A stretch of 64,000 nt of DNA from Deroplatys truncata (Eukaryota > Arthropoda > Insecta > Mantodea > Mantidae), in assembly GCA_030765065.1 (NCBI GenBank), contig CM060983.1, positions 46,994,067 through 47,058,066 on the forward strand, read 5' to 3'. Positions within the stretch are counted from its first letter, which is position 1. Each line of letters opens with the position of its first letter. The notes under the pieces were generated by a model that saw only the letters and a program-made list of their open reading frames with translations, made no database searches and was not told the DNA's origin. Of this stretch, positions 42,778 through 53,725 are shown piece by piece. The position numbers and the translations under genes are program-made.

Positions 42778-43765
42778 TGAGGCAGTATCTTTAACACTTA
42801 AATGATTTTAGTCAAATTATATAATAAAAATGTAATAATAGCCCGCCTTAAAGCAATATGTGTATGTAACAATATATAAAAAGTATATATTACAGTCATT
42901 GTATGTTTATATTATTGTATACATGTGCAATAATGTCATGTGAATGTATTACATAATTTAATAATGTAGGAGTTGTGCGAATAATAGATTAAACGTTGCT
43001 AATAATGAGATAACGCTGAGGTAATAATAAATTTGAAAGTTTAACAATGCTACTAGTCATTCTTGGAGCAACAATAATGTAATTTTGTGTTTATAAAATA
43101 GCCAATCAACAACCAAAAAAAGCTTTAGTTAAATGAAGGTATTCTATTGGACTAGGATTTGCTAATCAGAAACTGAAATAAGGCAAATTGTACAAATATA
43201 GGCGGAAGAAATCAAGTCAGTTGCTTGTAGACAGCGCTCATAACTGGACGCGTTGATTGTAGAAAGTGTTCCTAACCGGACGCGAGATGTGTCCTCGAGA
43301 AATTTAATACGTATTCGTGTGAGACGAAAGTAGTTTACGTGTTAAAAAGTGCAAGTAATTAATAAAAGAATCTCTCAGCTCTCTATATCAGTGAAGTGTC
43401 ATTTAAATTGTGTGTAGTTAATGTGTTAATAAATGTAGTGAATTAAAAATTATAATCTATGTAAGCCTACATTCTTAGTCGCACTACGCCTTGCAAAGAT
43501 ATCCATGTCTCTAACAATAATGCTGACACAGCCGAGGCAAACATAAATATATAATGTTTAAAGAAACAGTCAAATTACAAGGTTAATATTTTAAATTTGG
43601 GATGAAGGCTACCGGGTTCCATAGGTGCGGTTGCAACTACTTCAAGTTCGGCTCCCCAACAATCGAAATATAATACATCTTCAAACTGACTGAAACAACA
43701 AACCATCTTTAAATTGGCTCCCAAAGCGTGGGGAAATACAACAATACAACAAACCTACTACTTCA
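42778..43765 (+). mobile_element. Solo LTR, family LTR1
   Basis: This 988-bp plus-strand copy is flanked by exact AAGC duplications (42774-42777 and 43766-43769). It begins TGAGGCAGTATC and ends CTACTACTTCA. CCAAT/ATTGG boxes occur near 43099 and 43145, and AATAAA near 43370 and 43428. GGCTCCCAAAGCGTGGGG at about 43715-43733 is a primer-site-like unit inside the LTR. Confidence 0.85.
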
Positions 43766-43769
43766 AAGC

Positions 43770-44297
43770 GCGGCACTAAGCGCTTAAAATATGACAAGAG
43801 CAATAAGTACCGGTAACGGTACTGCAATAAGTCTCTGATTTATAGTACGCGCCTCTTATTACTTAAGCCACGCCTATATTAGAACTATTCCCACCAACGT
43901 TATTTCACGCCCGGGCCAATACTTAATCTCTTTCATTCGAGTCTTTTACCTTGTTACTGAGGGGCTGGCTAAAATCTCAGAAATGACTTTCACTGCTCTT
44001 TTTTCAGAAGTGACCTACGTGCCTGTTCACACACGTCTTAAACTATAACCTAAATGCCTTCCAGGATTTTTTAACGCTAATGCTTTCTATATTCTGCTGT
44101 TGCTAATGACTTTAGTTAATATGACCTCCTAATTACCTTCTTTTTTCTGGACAAGTCTTTCAAATCAAGCCCATTGCATTATACATTTATTTAATATATG
44201 GAAATTACTTATTACAATTATTTCTCTAACTTACTATTATTCCTTTATATAATTATTTATATATTCCCGTCAATAATTACGGTATGAATTGTCATGA
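43770..44297. other. Unannotated spacer
   Basis: No gene or repeat recognised. Confidence 0.4.
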
Positions 44298-44375
44298 TAG
44301 CTCTCAATGGTTAAGAATAGTCGCCCAGAGAACGGGAGATCCGTGTGTAAATCCCGAGAATGACGAGAATGACAT
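44298..44375 (+). mobile_element. tRNA-headed SINE fragment
   Basis: GATAGCTCTCAATGGTTAAG and, further on, GATCCGTGTGTAAATCCCG correspond to degenerate A and B boxes. It resembles the 33912 fragment. It is too degenerate to be a tRNA gene. Confidence 0.4.
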
Positions 44376-44405
44376 TCAAATTTTCTGCTGACTCTGTTTA
44401 CAAAA

Positions 44406-45236
44406 TCTGCTCTAATACATTCACACGACTTTCTCTACGCTCTATCATTTATTAGTGTATACAAACTATTTTTGCTGTAGCTTATTTCTCTTTCTATTAT
44501 ATTTTAATTCAAGTAAACCTTTGCAGAAGTAGCTACATTACACATTTCGTTACAGATCCAAATGGAACAACAATAATCAAATGTTTACGAACTGGACGCT
44601 ATATGCTGGCTTAAAATTCCATACTGTTTCCGAGAAACAACTGAATGCTGAAAGGACTTTAAAGAATAGCAAAGTACTGAACAATTCGAACCTTTAATAA
44701 CGGATTTCTCAGAAATGGCTTATGCCAAAAAATCTTATTTTACATAAATTGTTTGTTTTAAACAGATCTACTTTTTTGTATACTATGTTTCGTCTATCGC
44801 TTAGCGTTTAGCAGTTGTACAAGGTTATACAATATTTCTTCCGACTAAGTGGACTTCACAGAAAATTTAAGATACCCATTTTATTTGCTATGTAAATATC
44901 TTTAATATAGCTAATCTAATAAAAAATCATTAACGGCATTTAAAAAAATAAAACATTCGAAAAATGTTATATGTAAAGGTTAGTTTGGATTGGAGGAATT
45001 TTCTCGAAAATTTTCGTGTCGAATCCTTAGAGGGTACTGAACCTAAGTACCAAGTTGGGTATTTGTCCCACTTTCCGTTTTTGAGTTAGGCTACACATCT
45101 TTTTCTAAAAATGTTCTTTTGGACTCAGGGGACCTCGAAACAAGTAATTCCGGTGAAAAATATCGCTATGGAATTTTTGGATGGAATACAATACTTACCC
45201 TACTTGCTATACGTACTAGAGAAAGTAAAAATCTGA
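44406..45236 (+). mobile_element. Family H, divergent subfamily, first of a tandem pair
   Basis: It begins TCTGCTCTAATACATTCAC and ends TACGTACTAGAGAAAGT. The inner sequence contains CATTTATTAGTGTATACAAAC and GAACTGGACGCTATATGC, absent from the main subfamily but found at 47042 and 60437. The right end is followed by AAAAA and immediately by another H copy. The CA microsatellite is almost absent. Confidence 0.65.
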
Positions 45237-45241
45237 TGTGT

Positions 45242-46070
45242 TGCACTCACCTGACTTTCTCTACTCTTGTAAAAACTGTTTTTATAAAAGCTTATTTCCC
45301 ATATACTTCATGTTAATCGAGATAAACATTTGCAGAAACTATCTTATTGCTAATTTTCTTGTAGGTGCAAGGGGAATATGGTAGGCTTTAAGCGATAGTC
45401 AAATGTTTTAAGAGCTGGTTGCTATGTGGAGTATTTCATTCTCTTTGTATGTCCAGGACATAAAATAAATAAATAAATAATTGCCATTTGAGAGAAAGTA
45501 AAGGTATTGGAAAATTCAAATAAATAACAAGGAATATCTCAGAAATGGTTCACTCGAAAAGAAAAATTATATGACATAAATTGTGTATTTTAACGAGATC
45601 TACATTTTCGTGTAGTAAACATTTATCTATCTCTTACGTTTACCATTTATGCGAAAGTCATTCAGAATGAGGAGGACTTTTGGGAACATTTCCAGAAAAT
45701 TCAAAATATACATTTTGTTTGCCATAAAAATACCTTAAACATATGCTATTTTAATCAAAATCGTCACAGCCATTTTTGAGAGAATCAAAATTTTCGAGAA
45801 AGGGTAGTCTGGGGTGAGGGAATTTCGTGAAAATCTTCGTTTCTCATCTTTGGAAGATACTAAACTCAAATACCAAGTTTGATATTTAACCAACTTTTCG
45901 TATTTGAGTTATGCTGTTAACAGACAGACACACAGACATACACGGAGATGTTTCCAAGAATGCTTTATTTGTATTCTGAGCACCTCAAAACATGTATTTC
46001 CAGTGAAATCTGTGTATCGAATTTTTAGGTGGAATGCATTACTTCCCCTACTTACTATACGTAGTAAAGT
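45242..46070 (+). mobile_element. Family H, second of a tandem pair
   Basis: It starts TCTGATGTGTTGCACTCAC directly after the AAAAA of the previous copy and ends TACGTAGTAAAGT at 46070. It is about 829 bp with a weak ACAGAC/ACACAG microsatellite near 45923. The two copies belong to different subfamilies, so this is insertion into the A-run flank and not a tandem duplication. Confidence 0.65.
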
Positions 46071-46696
46071 AAATGTGTACCTGAAAGGATGGTGCCGGGT
46101 TTTTCAGACGCGTTTCCTGGGAAGAGTGGCTTGGGTTATTTAAACTGCACTTGGAAAATCTTAAATCTTAGTATATGAAGGTTTTAGCAAAATATTATGA
46201 AATATAACATTGTTTATCAGCGCATTGAATTCTACTCACTGCAGAATGTTCCAGAATGATAGAAAGCATGACTTTGAATATGAAATTGCATATTTTACCT
46301 GTCCCTAGTTATAACCAATAGTGAAACTAGCCGAGAAGTAATTATTCCAAAGAAAGCCGTATGCAATTGTGATAGAAAAAGAAGAGCTATAAATATGAGC
46401 AGTGCCATAAGCCCTATCAGCGCTTCGATGTCACACACGTTGTGTCTAAATCTGATGAAGAGAAATGGAGGCCAATGCAGGATTACCATAACTCAAGATT
46501 ACGCTCAGCTTATCAGTGCAAAGCAAAGCTATGTTTTCTTTTTACTTATAACATCGCTGTGTTATATCCAACACGAAATCCCAACTGGAGGAATATCTGC
46601 ATCTTCATTTTGCGGTGGATAGAATAGTGAATACATACTTTTACAATATTGCAACATGTTTTGCCCTTGCAGATTCAGAGCAGTCAATTAACAGAC
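46071..46696. other. Unannotated spacer
   Basis: Short open frames only. No gene or repeat recognised. Confidence 0.4.
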
Positions 46697-46832
46697 GGCC
46701 CTCGTAGCTGTGGTCGCTCCGGCGCTCCGCCGCTCCGCCAAGCAGAGGGTCGCGGGTTCGAATCCCGCCACGGGCATGGGAGTTTGTGTGTGTATGTGTG
46801 CTGCGGAAATAAGCGGTATGAAAAACACTGCC
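46697..46832 (+). mobile_element. SINE-E, first unit of a head-to-tail dimer
   Basis: The unit reads GGCCCTCGTAGCTGTGG, then GGGTCGCGGGTTCGAATCCC (B box), a GT-rich tract and GCGGAAATAAGCGGTATG. The head is extended by a short duplication (CGCTCCGC). It is followed immediately by a second unit. The B box and the CGGGC acceptor-like ends indicate tRNA ancestry. Confidence 0.75.
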
Positions 46833-46908
46833 GGCCCTCGTAGCCGTGGTCGCTCCGGCGCTCCGCCAAGCTGAGGGTCGCGGGTTCGAGTCCCGCCACG
46901 GGCATGGG

Positions 46909-46942
<34 letters not shown>

Positions 46943-46968
46943 GCGGAAATAAGCGGTATGCAAAAACA
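46833..46968 (+). mobile_element. SINE-E, second unit of a head-to-tail dimer
   Basis: It starts GGCCCTCGTAGCCGTGG, 136 bases after the first unit. It shares the B box and the GCGGAAATAAGCGGTATG tail, and its GT run (about 46913-46940) is longer. It lacks the 8-bp head duplication of the first unit. Minus-strand open frames across both units are repeat artefacts. Confidence 0.75.
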
Positions 46969-47041
46969 GTAAAACACAGTAGCATAAACTGGTACAACAA
47001 AGGAACTTTAAAAAAAAACAGTATTATCATGAGAAAAAAAT

Positions 47042-47690
47042 TCTGATGTCATACATTCATATGACTTCCTCTACCATTTGTTGCTTATTAGTTAGTATAC
47101 AAATTATTGTTGCTAAATTTTATTTTAATATCTACTTCTTTTAAATCGAAATAAGAAAACGAAACAGCCATAGTTAAATGTTTAAGAAGTGGACGCAATA
47201 TGCTCGCCTTAAAATTTCATACTGTTACTGAATGTTGATAGGACTTTAAAAGAATATCCAAGAAATGAACAATTACAGCCTATAATAACGGATATATCAC
47301 AAACGGCTTATGCCACAAAAACTTATTTTAAGTAAATTGCGTGTTTTAAAGGGATCTACATTTTTGTGTAGTACGATTTTGCCTATCGCTTAATGTTTAC
47401 CAGTTATACAAATTATACAAAATTCCTTCGGAATAAAGACTTCAAAGGGTATTCCCAGAAGATTCAAGATATACATTTTATTTACCATGTGAATATCTTT
47501 CATACATATGGCATTTTAATCAAAATCATTAAAGCCATTTATAGAAAACAAACATTTCGAAAAGTATTTAGTGTTGGGAGATTTTCTTGAAAATCTTTGT
47601 GTCGCATCTCTGGAAGATACTGAACTTAAATACCAAGTTTGGTGTTTATCCGACTGTTCCTTTCTGAGTTATACTGTTCACAGGCACATA

Positions 47691-47726
<36 letters not shown>

Positions 47727-47938
47727 ACATGTTTCTAAAAATTGCTTTATTTGCATTCAGGGGACTTCTAAACGTTTATCTATACTAATAAGAGGAGGTA
47801 TTGTATTCCATTCAAAAATACGATACTGAGATTTCACCGGAAATACATGTTTTGAACTACCTCGTTCCTATGATCTCGATATCGAATGTTTTACTGAAAT
47901 GGAATACCTTCTCTACCTAATAGATATACTTGAGTGAT
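47042..47938 (+). mobile_element. Family H, divergent subfamily, with inverted 3' end
   Basis: It starts TCTGATGTCATACATTC and includes the divergent-subfamily segment AAGTGGACGCAATATGC. A CA microsatellite of about 14 units lies at 47695-47722. Beyond it, 47793-47865 is the H 3' region in reverse (TATTGTATTCCATTC through TTTCACCGGAAATAC), followed by a forward degraded end (GGAATACCTTCTCTACC). The last 150 bp are therefore inverted-duplicated. Confidence 0.6.
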
Positions 47939-48616
47939 AAAAGTGTCGATATAATGAACTGCATGTTAAGTTGGTCCGCGATTAGTAAAACAGCTCCTCC
48001 CCATTCACGGCCCCACCACACTCCTTGCCTAGTCCTGGCAACCCATGTTGATTGGCTGGTTTTGCGTAGCCTTTTTTCACGATGGCGGATGTACACCAGA
48101 GGCTAGGATCCAAGGCGGTCATAGATTCGTTGAAAAAACACAATCGATTCAGTTTCATTAATTGTTCATCCGTAGGCTGGAAAGGTAGAATCAGAACAAA
48201 AAATTATGTAACCGACATTGGGGTGTATTATCTCAAGACAAGTTTAAGAATGTTTTGCTTTTTACCAGGCAAACTGGAGTCACATCGAAAATTTCATGAG
48301 GTATTATCATATCAACATCATAGGTCTGACGGCAGAGCAGCAGCAAATCGGAGGTTCGAATTCCGACAATGGTTTTGACCTTTTTATTCTGATTCTACCA
48401 TTGCATAGTTATTTCATTGTGGTTATGTCTTAAATAAATCTTATTATCAAGAGTTTTGCTAGAAAAAGAATACAAAGAAGATCTCTAACCCTTTTCAAGT
48501 AATGCGAAAGTGCTGTGTTTTGCGACATTTTTGTAATGATTTTTCGTTTTACGTCCATTACGTATAATTCAGCTCCTTATCATGTTTATTGTCATATTTT
48601 ATAATTCAAAATCAAT
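47939..48616. other. Unannotated stretch with a weak open frame and tRNA-like head
   Basis: A 98-codon frame at 48082-48378 begins ADVHQRLGSKAVIDS but matches no family I know. Its 3' part (about 48316-48378) overlaps a tRNA-like GGAGGTTCGAATTCCGAC, so that end is probably a SINE head. Evidence for a gene is weak. CAAT at 48613-48616 is the left duplication of LTR2. Confidence 0.3.
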
Positions 48617-49416
48617 TGAGGCAATATTTCATATCACAACACTGTGAATGCTAGAGTGATTGTAGTGTAAATTAATATTATTGTATGTACAGGATTTTAG
48701 ATGTTTGTTAGCCATAAGAATTGTTACGAAATAAGTTTACACGGCCTCACTGAAACTGACAATAGAAGTGGGTAACAATAAACCGAGGGGGTGAGTTGTT
48801 TATCACTAAGAAGAGACAAACAAATGACGTCAGGGTAGCGTGTCTTTCTTTAGAAATGGAGGGAATATCTTCCCTAGAGCATATATGTTAGTAGTAGTGA
48901 TTGGCTGACAAAACAGACGCTAATGTTGGCGCGATTTGGTAACCAATAGCAGCTCTATTATAATGTTTAGGCATTTCGAGGTGAAGGAGTATATATTCTC
49001 GAGCCATAAGCATGTGTCACGCAGTTCTAAGGAATCTCTCGTGAGGTGCACGTCATACAGTTTGGAAGAATCTCTCGTGAGGTGCACGTCGTACAGTTAG
49101 TTACAAAATGTGAAGTACGCGGCAACTAATACGACAGTAATTACATTCGGAAATATCACAGTTTCAGTCAGGCGTGTATAAAGATTAAATATGTGAATTA
49201 TTAATTAAGAGTGACGGCAATAAAACTGTAGAAACAAATTATTTTATCAACGCTATCTTTTAGTAACAACTCCTTTCCGTTTACACGCCCTGCTCAGAGA
49301 TACTTGCTTAACTGATTAATAATAGCTAGCCGGAGGACAAAGAACCCAAATTTTAAAATAATAAAACAATAACAGGCGCCCAGCAAATAAGATAACACGA
49401 GCCAATTACTGCGACA
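48617..49416 (+). mobile_element. Solo LTR, family LTR2
   Basis: This 800-bp copy is flanked by exact CAAT duplications (48613-48616 and 49417-49420). It starts TGAGGCAATATTTC, close to the start of LTR1, and ends GCGACA. The presumed U3 has ATTGG and CCAAT boxes (about 48900 and 48943), a TATA box TATATATT (48990-48997), then two tandem units of about 45 bp with TCTCTCGTGAGGTGCACGTC (about 49034-49092), then AATAAA (49219-49224). A GGCGCCCAGCAA motif lies at 49375. No internal coding region. Confidence 0.8.
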
Positions 49417-49463
49417 CAATATGTCTGTTGCTCTTATTTTGCAAAGAGTTAGTATTCGTAGAA

Positions 49464-49465
<2 letters not shown>

Positions 49466-49530
<65 letters not shown>
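49466..49530 (+). repeat. (TAA)n microsatellite, about 21 units
   Basis: An uninterrupted trinucleotide run of TAA/ATA. It has no function that I can infer. Confidence 0.95.
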
Positions 49531-49699
49531 TGCCCATAATATGCTAACCTATTAAATGAGTTGTTCAAAGTAAAATCATTTTTACCTCTCATGAAAACTT
49601 TATTCACTAACTGTTTTCTTAACGTGACCTTTAATTTTGCTTTATATCCCGTTGTGATATATTTTTGAAGCTTCTGATACCATGCGGACTGCATTTATA

Positions 49700-49856
49700 A
49701 TTAAATAGGCCAGCTGATTTTGGTCTCAAGTAACCATATTTGTGGTATTTCTTCCACCAGTTCGACGTTCTTCTTTGATATACTCCATAGATCTGCAGTC
49801 CTCGGTGAGCTATAACCTTGCTCATTCAGGGCAATAATTTTCGGTTTGTTGTCCAT
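49700..49856 (-). pseudogene. Relict Tc1/mariner-type HTH fragment
   Basis: From an ATG at 49856 (minus strand) the translation reads DNKPKIIALNEQGYSSPRTA, then after a shift to the next frame NWWKKYHKYGYLRPKSA. This matches the first helix-turn-helix pattern (I..L.EQGYS...IA..LGIS...V..W.KKY...G) of Tc1-like transposases. No catalytic region or terminal repeats follow. It looks like an old fragment. Confidence 0.5.
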
Positions 49857-51056
49857 ATCGTTTGATCCTTTCAAATGACATATATAATGAGGATATTGTT
49901 TACAAGCCAATTTCATTTATTAATTACTTCTAATTAAAAGCGTGCCCTTATGATTTGCATGTAGTTAATTTTGAGGTGTAATTTTATATAACTTATCTTA
50001 TGGTTTGTAAGATAAGTTACAAGATAAAAATAAATATCTATCATATAATGTTTGTCTTACACCCCCTCCGGCTTCCTTCGACCTGCGCTGAAAATCGACT
50101 ACTGTTCACTGATAATGGTTTGAGTGCCAGATTTTTGACATCAAACCAATAAGAGACAAACAGATCTGACGAGTGTCTGGCGAGTACCTTGCAACCACTC
50201 AGGTAAAATGCTTCCGTTTCCTACCCCTTTTACCGTGACTGTGTTCAGATTAGCACATCCGGGTAGACGTGGAACACAGGTGATAAGATGATGCTGCCAA
50301 CATTAAATAAAGAAAAACACTATAGAAAACAAAATCAGCGGCAGACTTTTTTTGCAACGGACTGTACGTGGTAGAGAAAGCAATAAATGATAGTGACTAA
50401 AAAAAAAGATCATGTGAATATCGCATGAAATGCTCTGAATCCCAAAGAATAACAATTCTTTTGATGAAAAAAGAAAGAATACTCTAAAAGTTTGATAAAT
50501 GAATATTATGTTATAGTGTTTGTTTTGGTGAATTATTTTTATCATGCAGACGTTGAAAGGTAAACAATAGCTAGTTCCGGGATAAACTAAAATACAAAGG
50601 AAAGGAAAGATACACGAGCATTGCTTTTAGCGTTTTTAGAGAGTGAATAAATTTCCGAATGAATGACTGGATATACTGGAGATTAAGAACGCTTCATCTG
50701 CGCTGAAAGGTTGCGTGAAGACTATCCGTATCTTTTGTTTGATTGGCCCAGATTGCTCCATCCCTCACAGTGAGGGGGAGGGGGTCTCATTCCCGAGCAA
50801 CACAATGGAACAATGTTCTCTTTCGTGGTTACTGCCATCGACAAGCTTGCTCTGGGAGTGTCGGATTATACCCTCAGGTATCCGCCTACCTGTGTTCGAC
50901 GTGTCGTAAAACCATTCTTACCTTGAACCCCGTTCAGAGATTAGAGTTTTAATAGATATTGAGATACACCAGCTGATTTCTCTTTTATGTTTCCATGGAA
51001 CTTTATTGCTGCACTTAGTCAAGATTAACAATCCCACGACTTTTCTAGAGATTATT
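49857..51056. other. Unannotated spacer
   Basis: No gene or repeat recognised over about 1.2 kb. 50715-50950 is less AT-rich with short overlapping frames but no motif. Confidence 0.4.
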
Positions 51057-51841
51057 GCTTTCTCTGAGACGTACTTACTATAACAAGAGACAGTTTTGTA
51101 TTCCATACAAATATTAGATTCGAGATTTCATCGGAAATACATGTTTTCAGGTACACTGAATGCAAATAAAGCATTTTGGAACCATGTCCGTGTCTGTCTG
51201 TGTGTCTGTAAACAGCATAATTCAAAAAACGATAAATCAGACAAATACCAAACTTGGTATTTGAGTTTAAAATCTTCCAAAGATGCGATATAAAGATTTT
51301 GAAGAAATTTCCCCATACCAAGCTACCCTTTAGATATAGGAAAAAATGGCTGTAACGGTTTTTATTAAAATATATGTTTAAGATATTTTCATGGCAAATG
51401 AAATGCATAACTTGAACTTTATGGGAATGTCCCAAAAAGTCCACTTCGTTCTGAGTGAGTTTTGTAAAACGGGTAAACGTAAGAAATTACTACACAAAAA
51501 TGTAGGTCTCGTCAAATCTCACAATTAATGTCGCATACATTTTTTTTTTTCAAGTGAACCACTTCCAGATATTTCTTGTTATTTGTTTGAATTTTCCAAT
51601 ACTTATACTTTTTCTCAAATGGGAATTAGTTATTCGTGTTTTTATGTCCTGGACATACAAAGAGAATGGAATACTCCACATAGCAACCAGCTCTTAAAAT
51701 ATTTGACTATCGCTTAAAGCCTACCAATTCCCCTTGCACCTACAAGAAAATTAGCAATACGATGAAGTAGGTGGAGAGTGAGCGTTTATAAAAATAGCTT
51801 GTACAAGAGTAGAGAAATTCATGTAAATGCAACATATCAGA
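51057..51841 (-). mobile_element. Family H, minus-strand copy, first of a pair
   Basis: Runs from a degraded right end (GCTTTCTCTGAGACG) to ACATATCAGA at 51841, about 785 bp. A small deletion removes part of the CATTTTTCGAAAATTT segment near 51340. The microsatellite region is GTCTGTCTGTGTGTCTG near 51190-51208, so CA/GT repeats are mixed with CAGA here. Confidence 0.65.
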
Positions 51842-51859
51842 CTTTTATAAAAAGCTATA

Positions 51860-52476
51860 TGTCTATGCGTCTGCTTGTGAACAGCATAACTCAAAAACCA
51901 AAAGTCGGATAAATACCGAACTTGGTATTTGAGTTCAAGTCTTCCACAGCTGCGACATGAAGATTTTAAGAAACATTCCCCACCCCAAACCGCCTTTTAT
52001 TAAAACACCATACATTTATGATATTGACATGTCAAAATAAAATTTATATTTGAATTTTCTTGCAATAGCCTGTGAAGTCCTTTACATTCTAAATGACTTT
52101 AGTATAATTAGTAAACCATAAAATATGTAGATCTCCTTAAAGCACAAAATTTATATAAATGAATTCTAACCATTTCCGAGATACTTTTTGTTATTGGTAT
52201 AAATCTTCAAATACCATTTTTAAACTGCAAATCGCTATTATTATTAATGCAAAGATAAAGGAATTTCAAAGCCATCATATAGGGACCAACTTTACAAAGA
52301 GTTGACTGTCGCTTTAGTTTACTGCATTCTTCTTATATCTGCAACAAAATGTTGAAATGTGCGATGAAGATTTAAATCTATTAACAAGAAATACATATAA
52401 GAATAACCTTTTGTTTGAGAAAAGAGCTTTTGAAGAAGAGTGGATACAGAAATTCATGTGAATTCAACACGTCAGA
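51860..52476 (-). mobile_element. Family H, divergent 5' two-thirds, second of a pair
   Basis: Begins near the microsatellite (TATGCGTCTGCTTGTGAACA) and ends with AACACGTCAGA before a T-run. The H right end is missing. It has the same orientation as the preceding copy and is more diverged, so the first copy probably inserted into or next to it. Confidence 0.6.
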
Positions 52477-52590
52477 TTTTTTAGAAAAAATAGTGGAAGG
52501 TGTTAGACAATGAATGATAATAAATTATATGGAAAATAATGTTCTGGTATTCTTTACAAAATTATCGTTACTTTAAAAACGCGCTTTGTA

Positions 52591-53723
52591 CAAACAGCAC
52601 CAAAGAAAATCTCGGATTTTGTATCGTTTTCTAGGATCTTTTGAGGCGTGTCCTTCACCTTAGCTATCGCAGAGCATGGTGGCTTGATAACACAGCAATA
52701 AGGGGGGAAAAGAAGGGAGGTTGATGCATTTGTTTTTTGTGGTGTTATTGAAACCAAAACATGTTTATTGTCTCAGAAACTGTCATGCCGTATACTAGCG
52801 AAATTACTCGTGGACGTATCGTGGGAGGCTGGTCGCACTGTTACAGCAATTGCAACGACAGCGCATAAAAGTGTTTTATAGTAAATTAATGGATAAAACG
52901 TGTTCCAGGAAATTGGGGAAGACGGTCTACATACTCGTCAGAAAGTGGGCACTCCCCGTAAAACATCCGCAGATGATGATATTCGTTTATTAAATGCAAA
53001 TTACTCCTTTGTTATGATTAACTGATCTTGTTTAGAAACTGAAGATAAATATGTATATGGTTTACCGAATATGACATACATATTATAGCAATAGATAGGG
53101 TTATATTTTTGTCTATAATCATGTTGTATTCCTATGATCAGCAATATGTTATTAAAAGATATATTAACCAATTGTAGCTTGAATTAGAGGGAAAACATAC
53201 TGCTTTATTTTGTTTATTATTTAGTTATGCTTGCTTCTATGCAGCAACAAGCAATGATACCACTATAAGAATACAGTTTTGTTTATTTTTTATTATAAAG
53301 TATTGCTATGTATTTAATGAATGTCATTCAAGCTTTAATTTGAAAATCTTCTCACACTGCACATTCTACATTTCGTTAACCTGGGCACTCATCAAGTATT
53401 CCCCCTTAGCTTTTAACTCTTTGAAAGGTGCGTCCTGCACTAGCCGATAAGGTATGGGCTACCTATCACGATAAGAGCTCTATATGACAAACTGAATGCA
53501 CTCTTTCTCTTTTAGCCAATATGGTCGAGAGCGTAAACATATATTTCGTTTCTACGCAATTTTGTAACCTTTGCTGTGTTTATTGGTGTAACTATTTAGC
53601 AGAAGGACTGGCGCATCCTTGCACCGTGGCCTAAAGCAGTCAGTGGCTTCGCAAGGCCATGTACAATGATAAATTATGTGATATAGATGCGAGGTGCAGT
53701 AAGGTTTTCTTTGGCTCTCTTTG
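52591..53723 (+). mobile_element. TcM element, complete copy with Tc1-like HTH remnant
   Basis: This 1133-bp copy is flanked by TA (52589-52590 and 53724-53725) and bounded by CAAACAGCACCAAAG and its partner CTTTGGCTCTCTTTG. On the plus strand at 52795-53010 the translation reads SEITRGRIVGGW; in shifted frames GRTVTAIATTAHKS and GRRSTYSSES or GEDGLHTRQKVGTPRKTSAD, followed by DDIRLLN. This resembles the start of a Tc1 transposase (E-RG-I-GLHEAG, then GRPRKTT). The catalytic core is absent; the remaining 0.7 kb is non-coding. Confidence 0.8.
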
Positions 53724-53725
53724 TA

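Noticed and set aside
44406-46070. A recent tandem duplication of one H element
   Set aside because: The two copies are of different subfamilies with many differences, so insertion next to an existing copy is more likely.
46697-46968. Two tandem tRNA genes
   Set aside because: The B box and CGGGC ends are tRNA-like, but the A-box half is too long and GC-duplicated, and both units share a GT-rich SINE tail.
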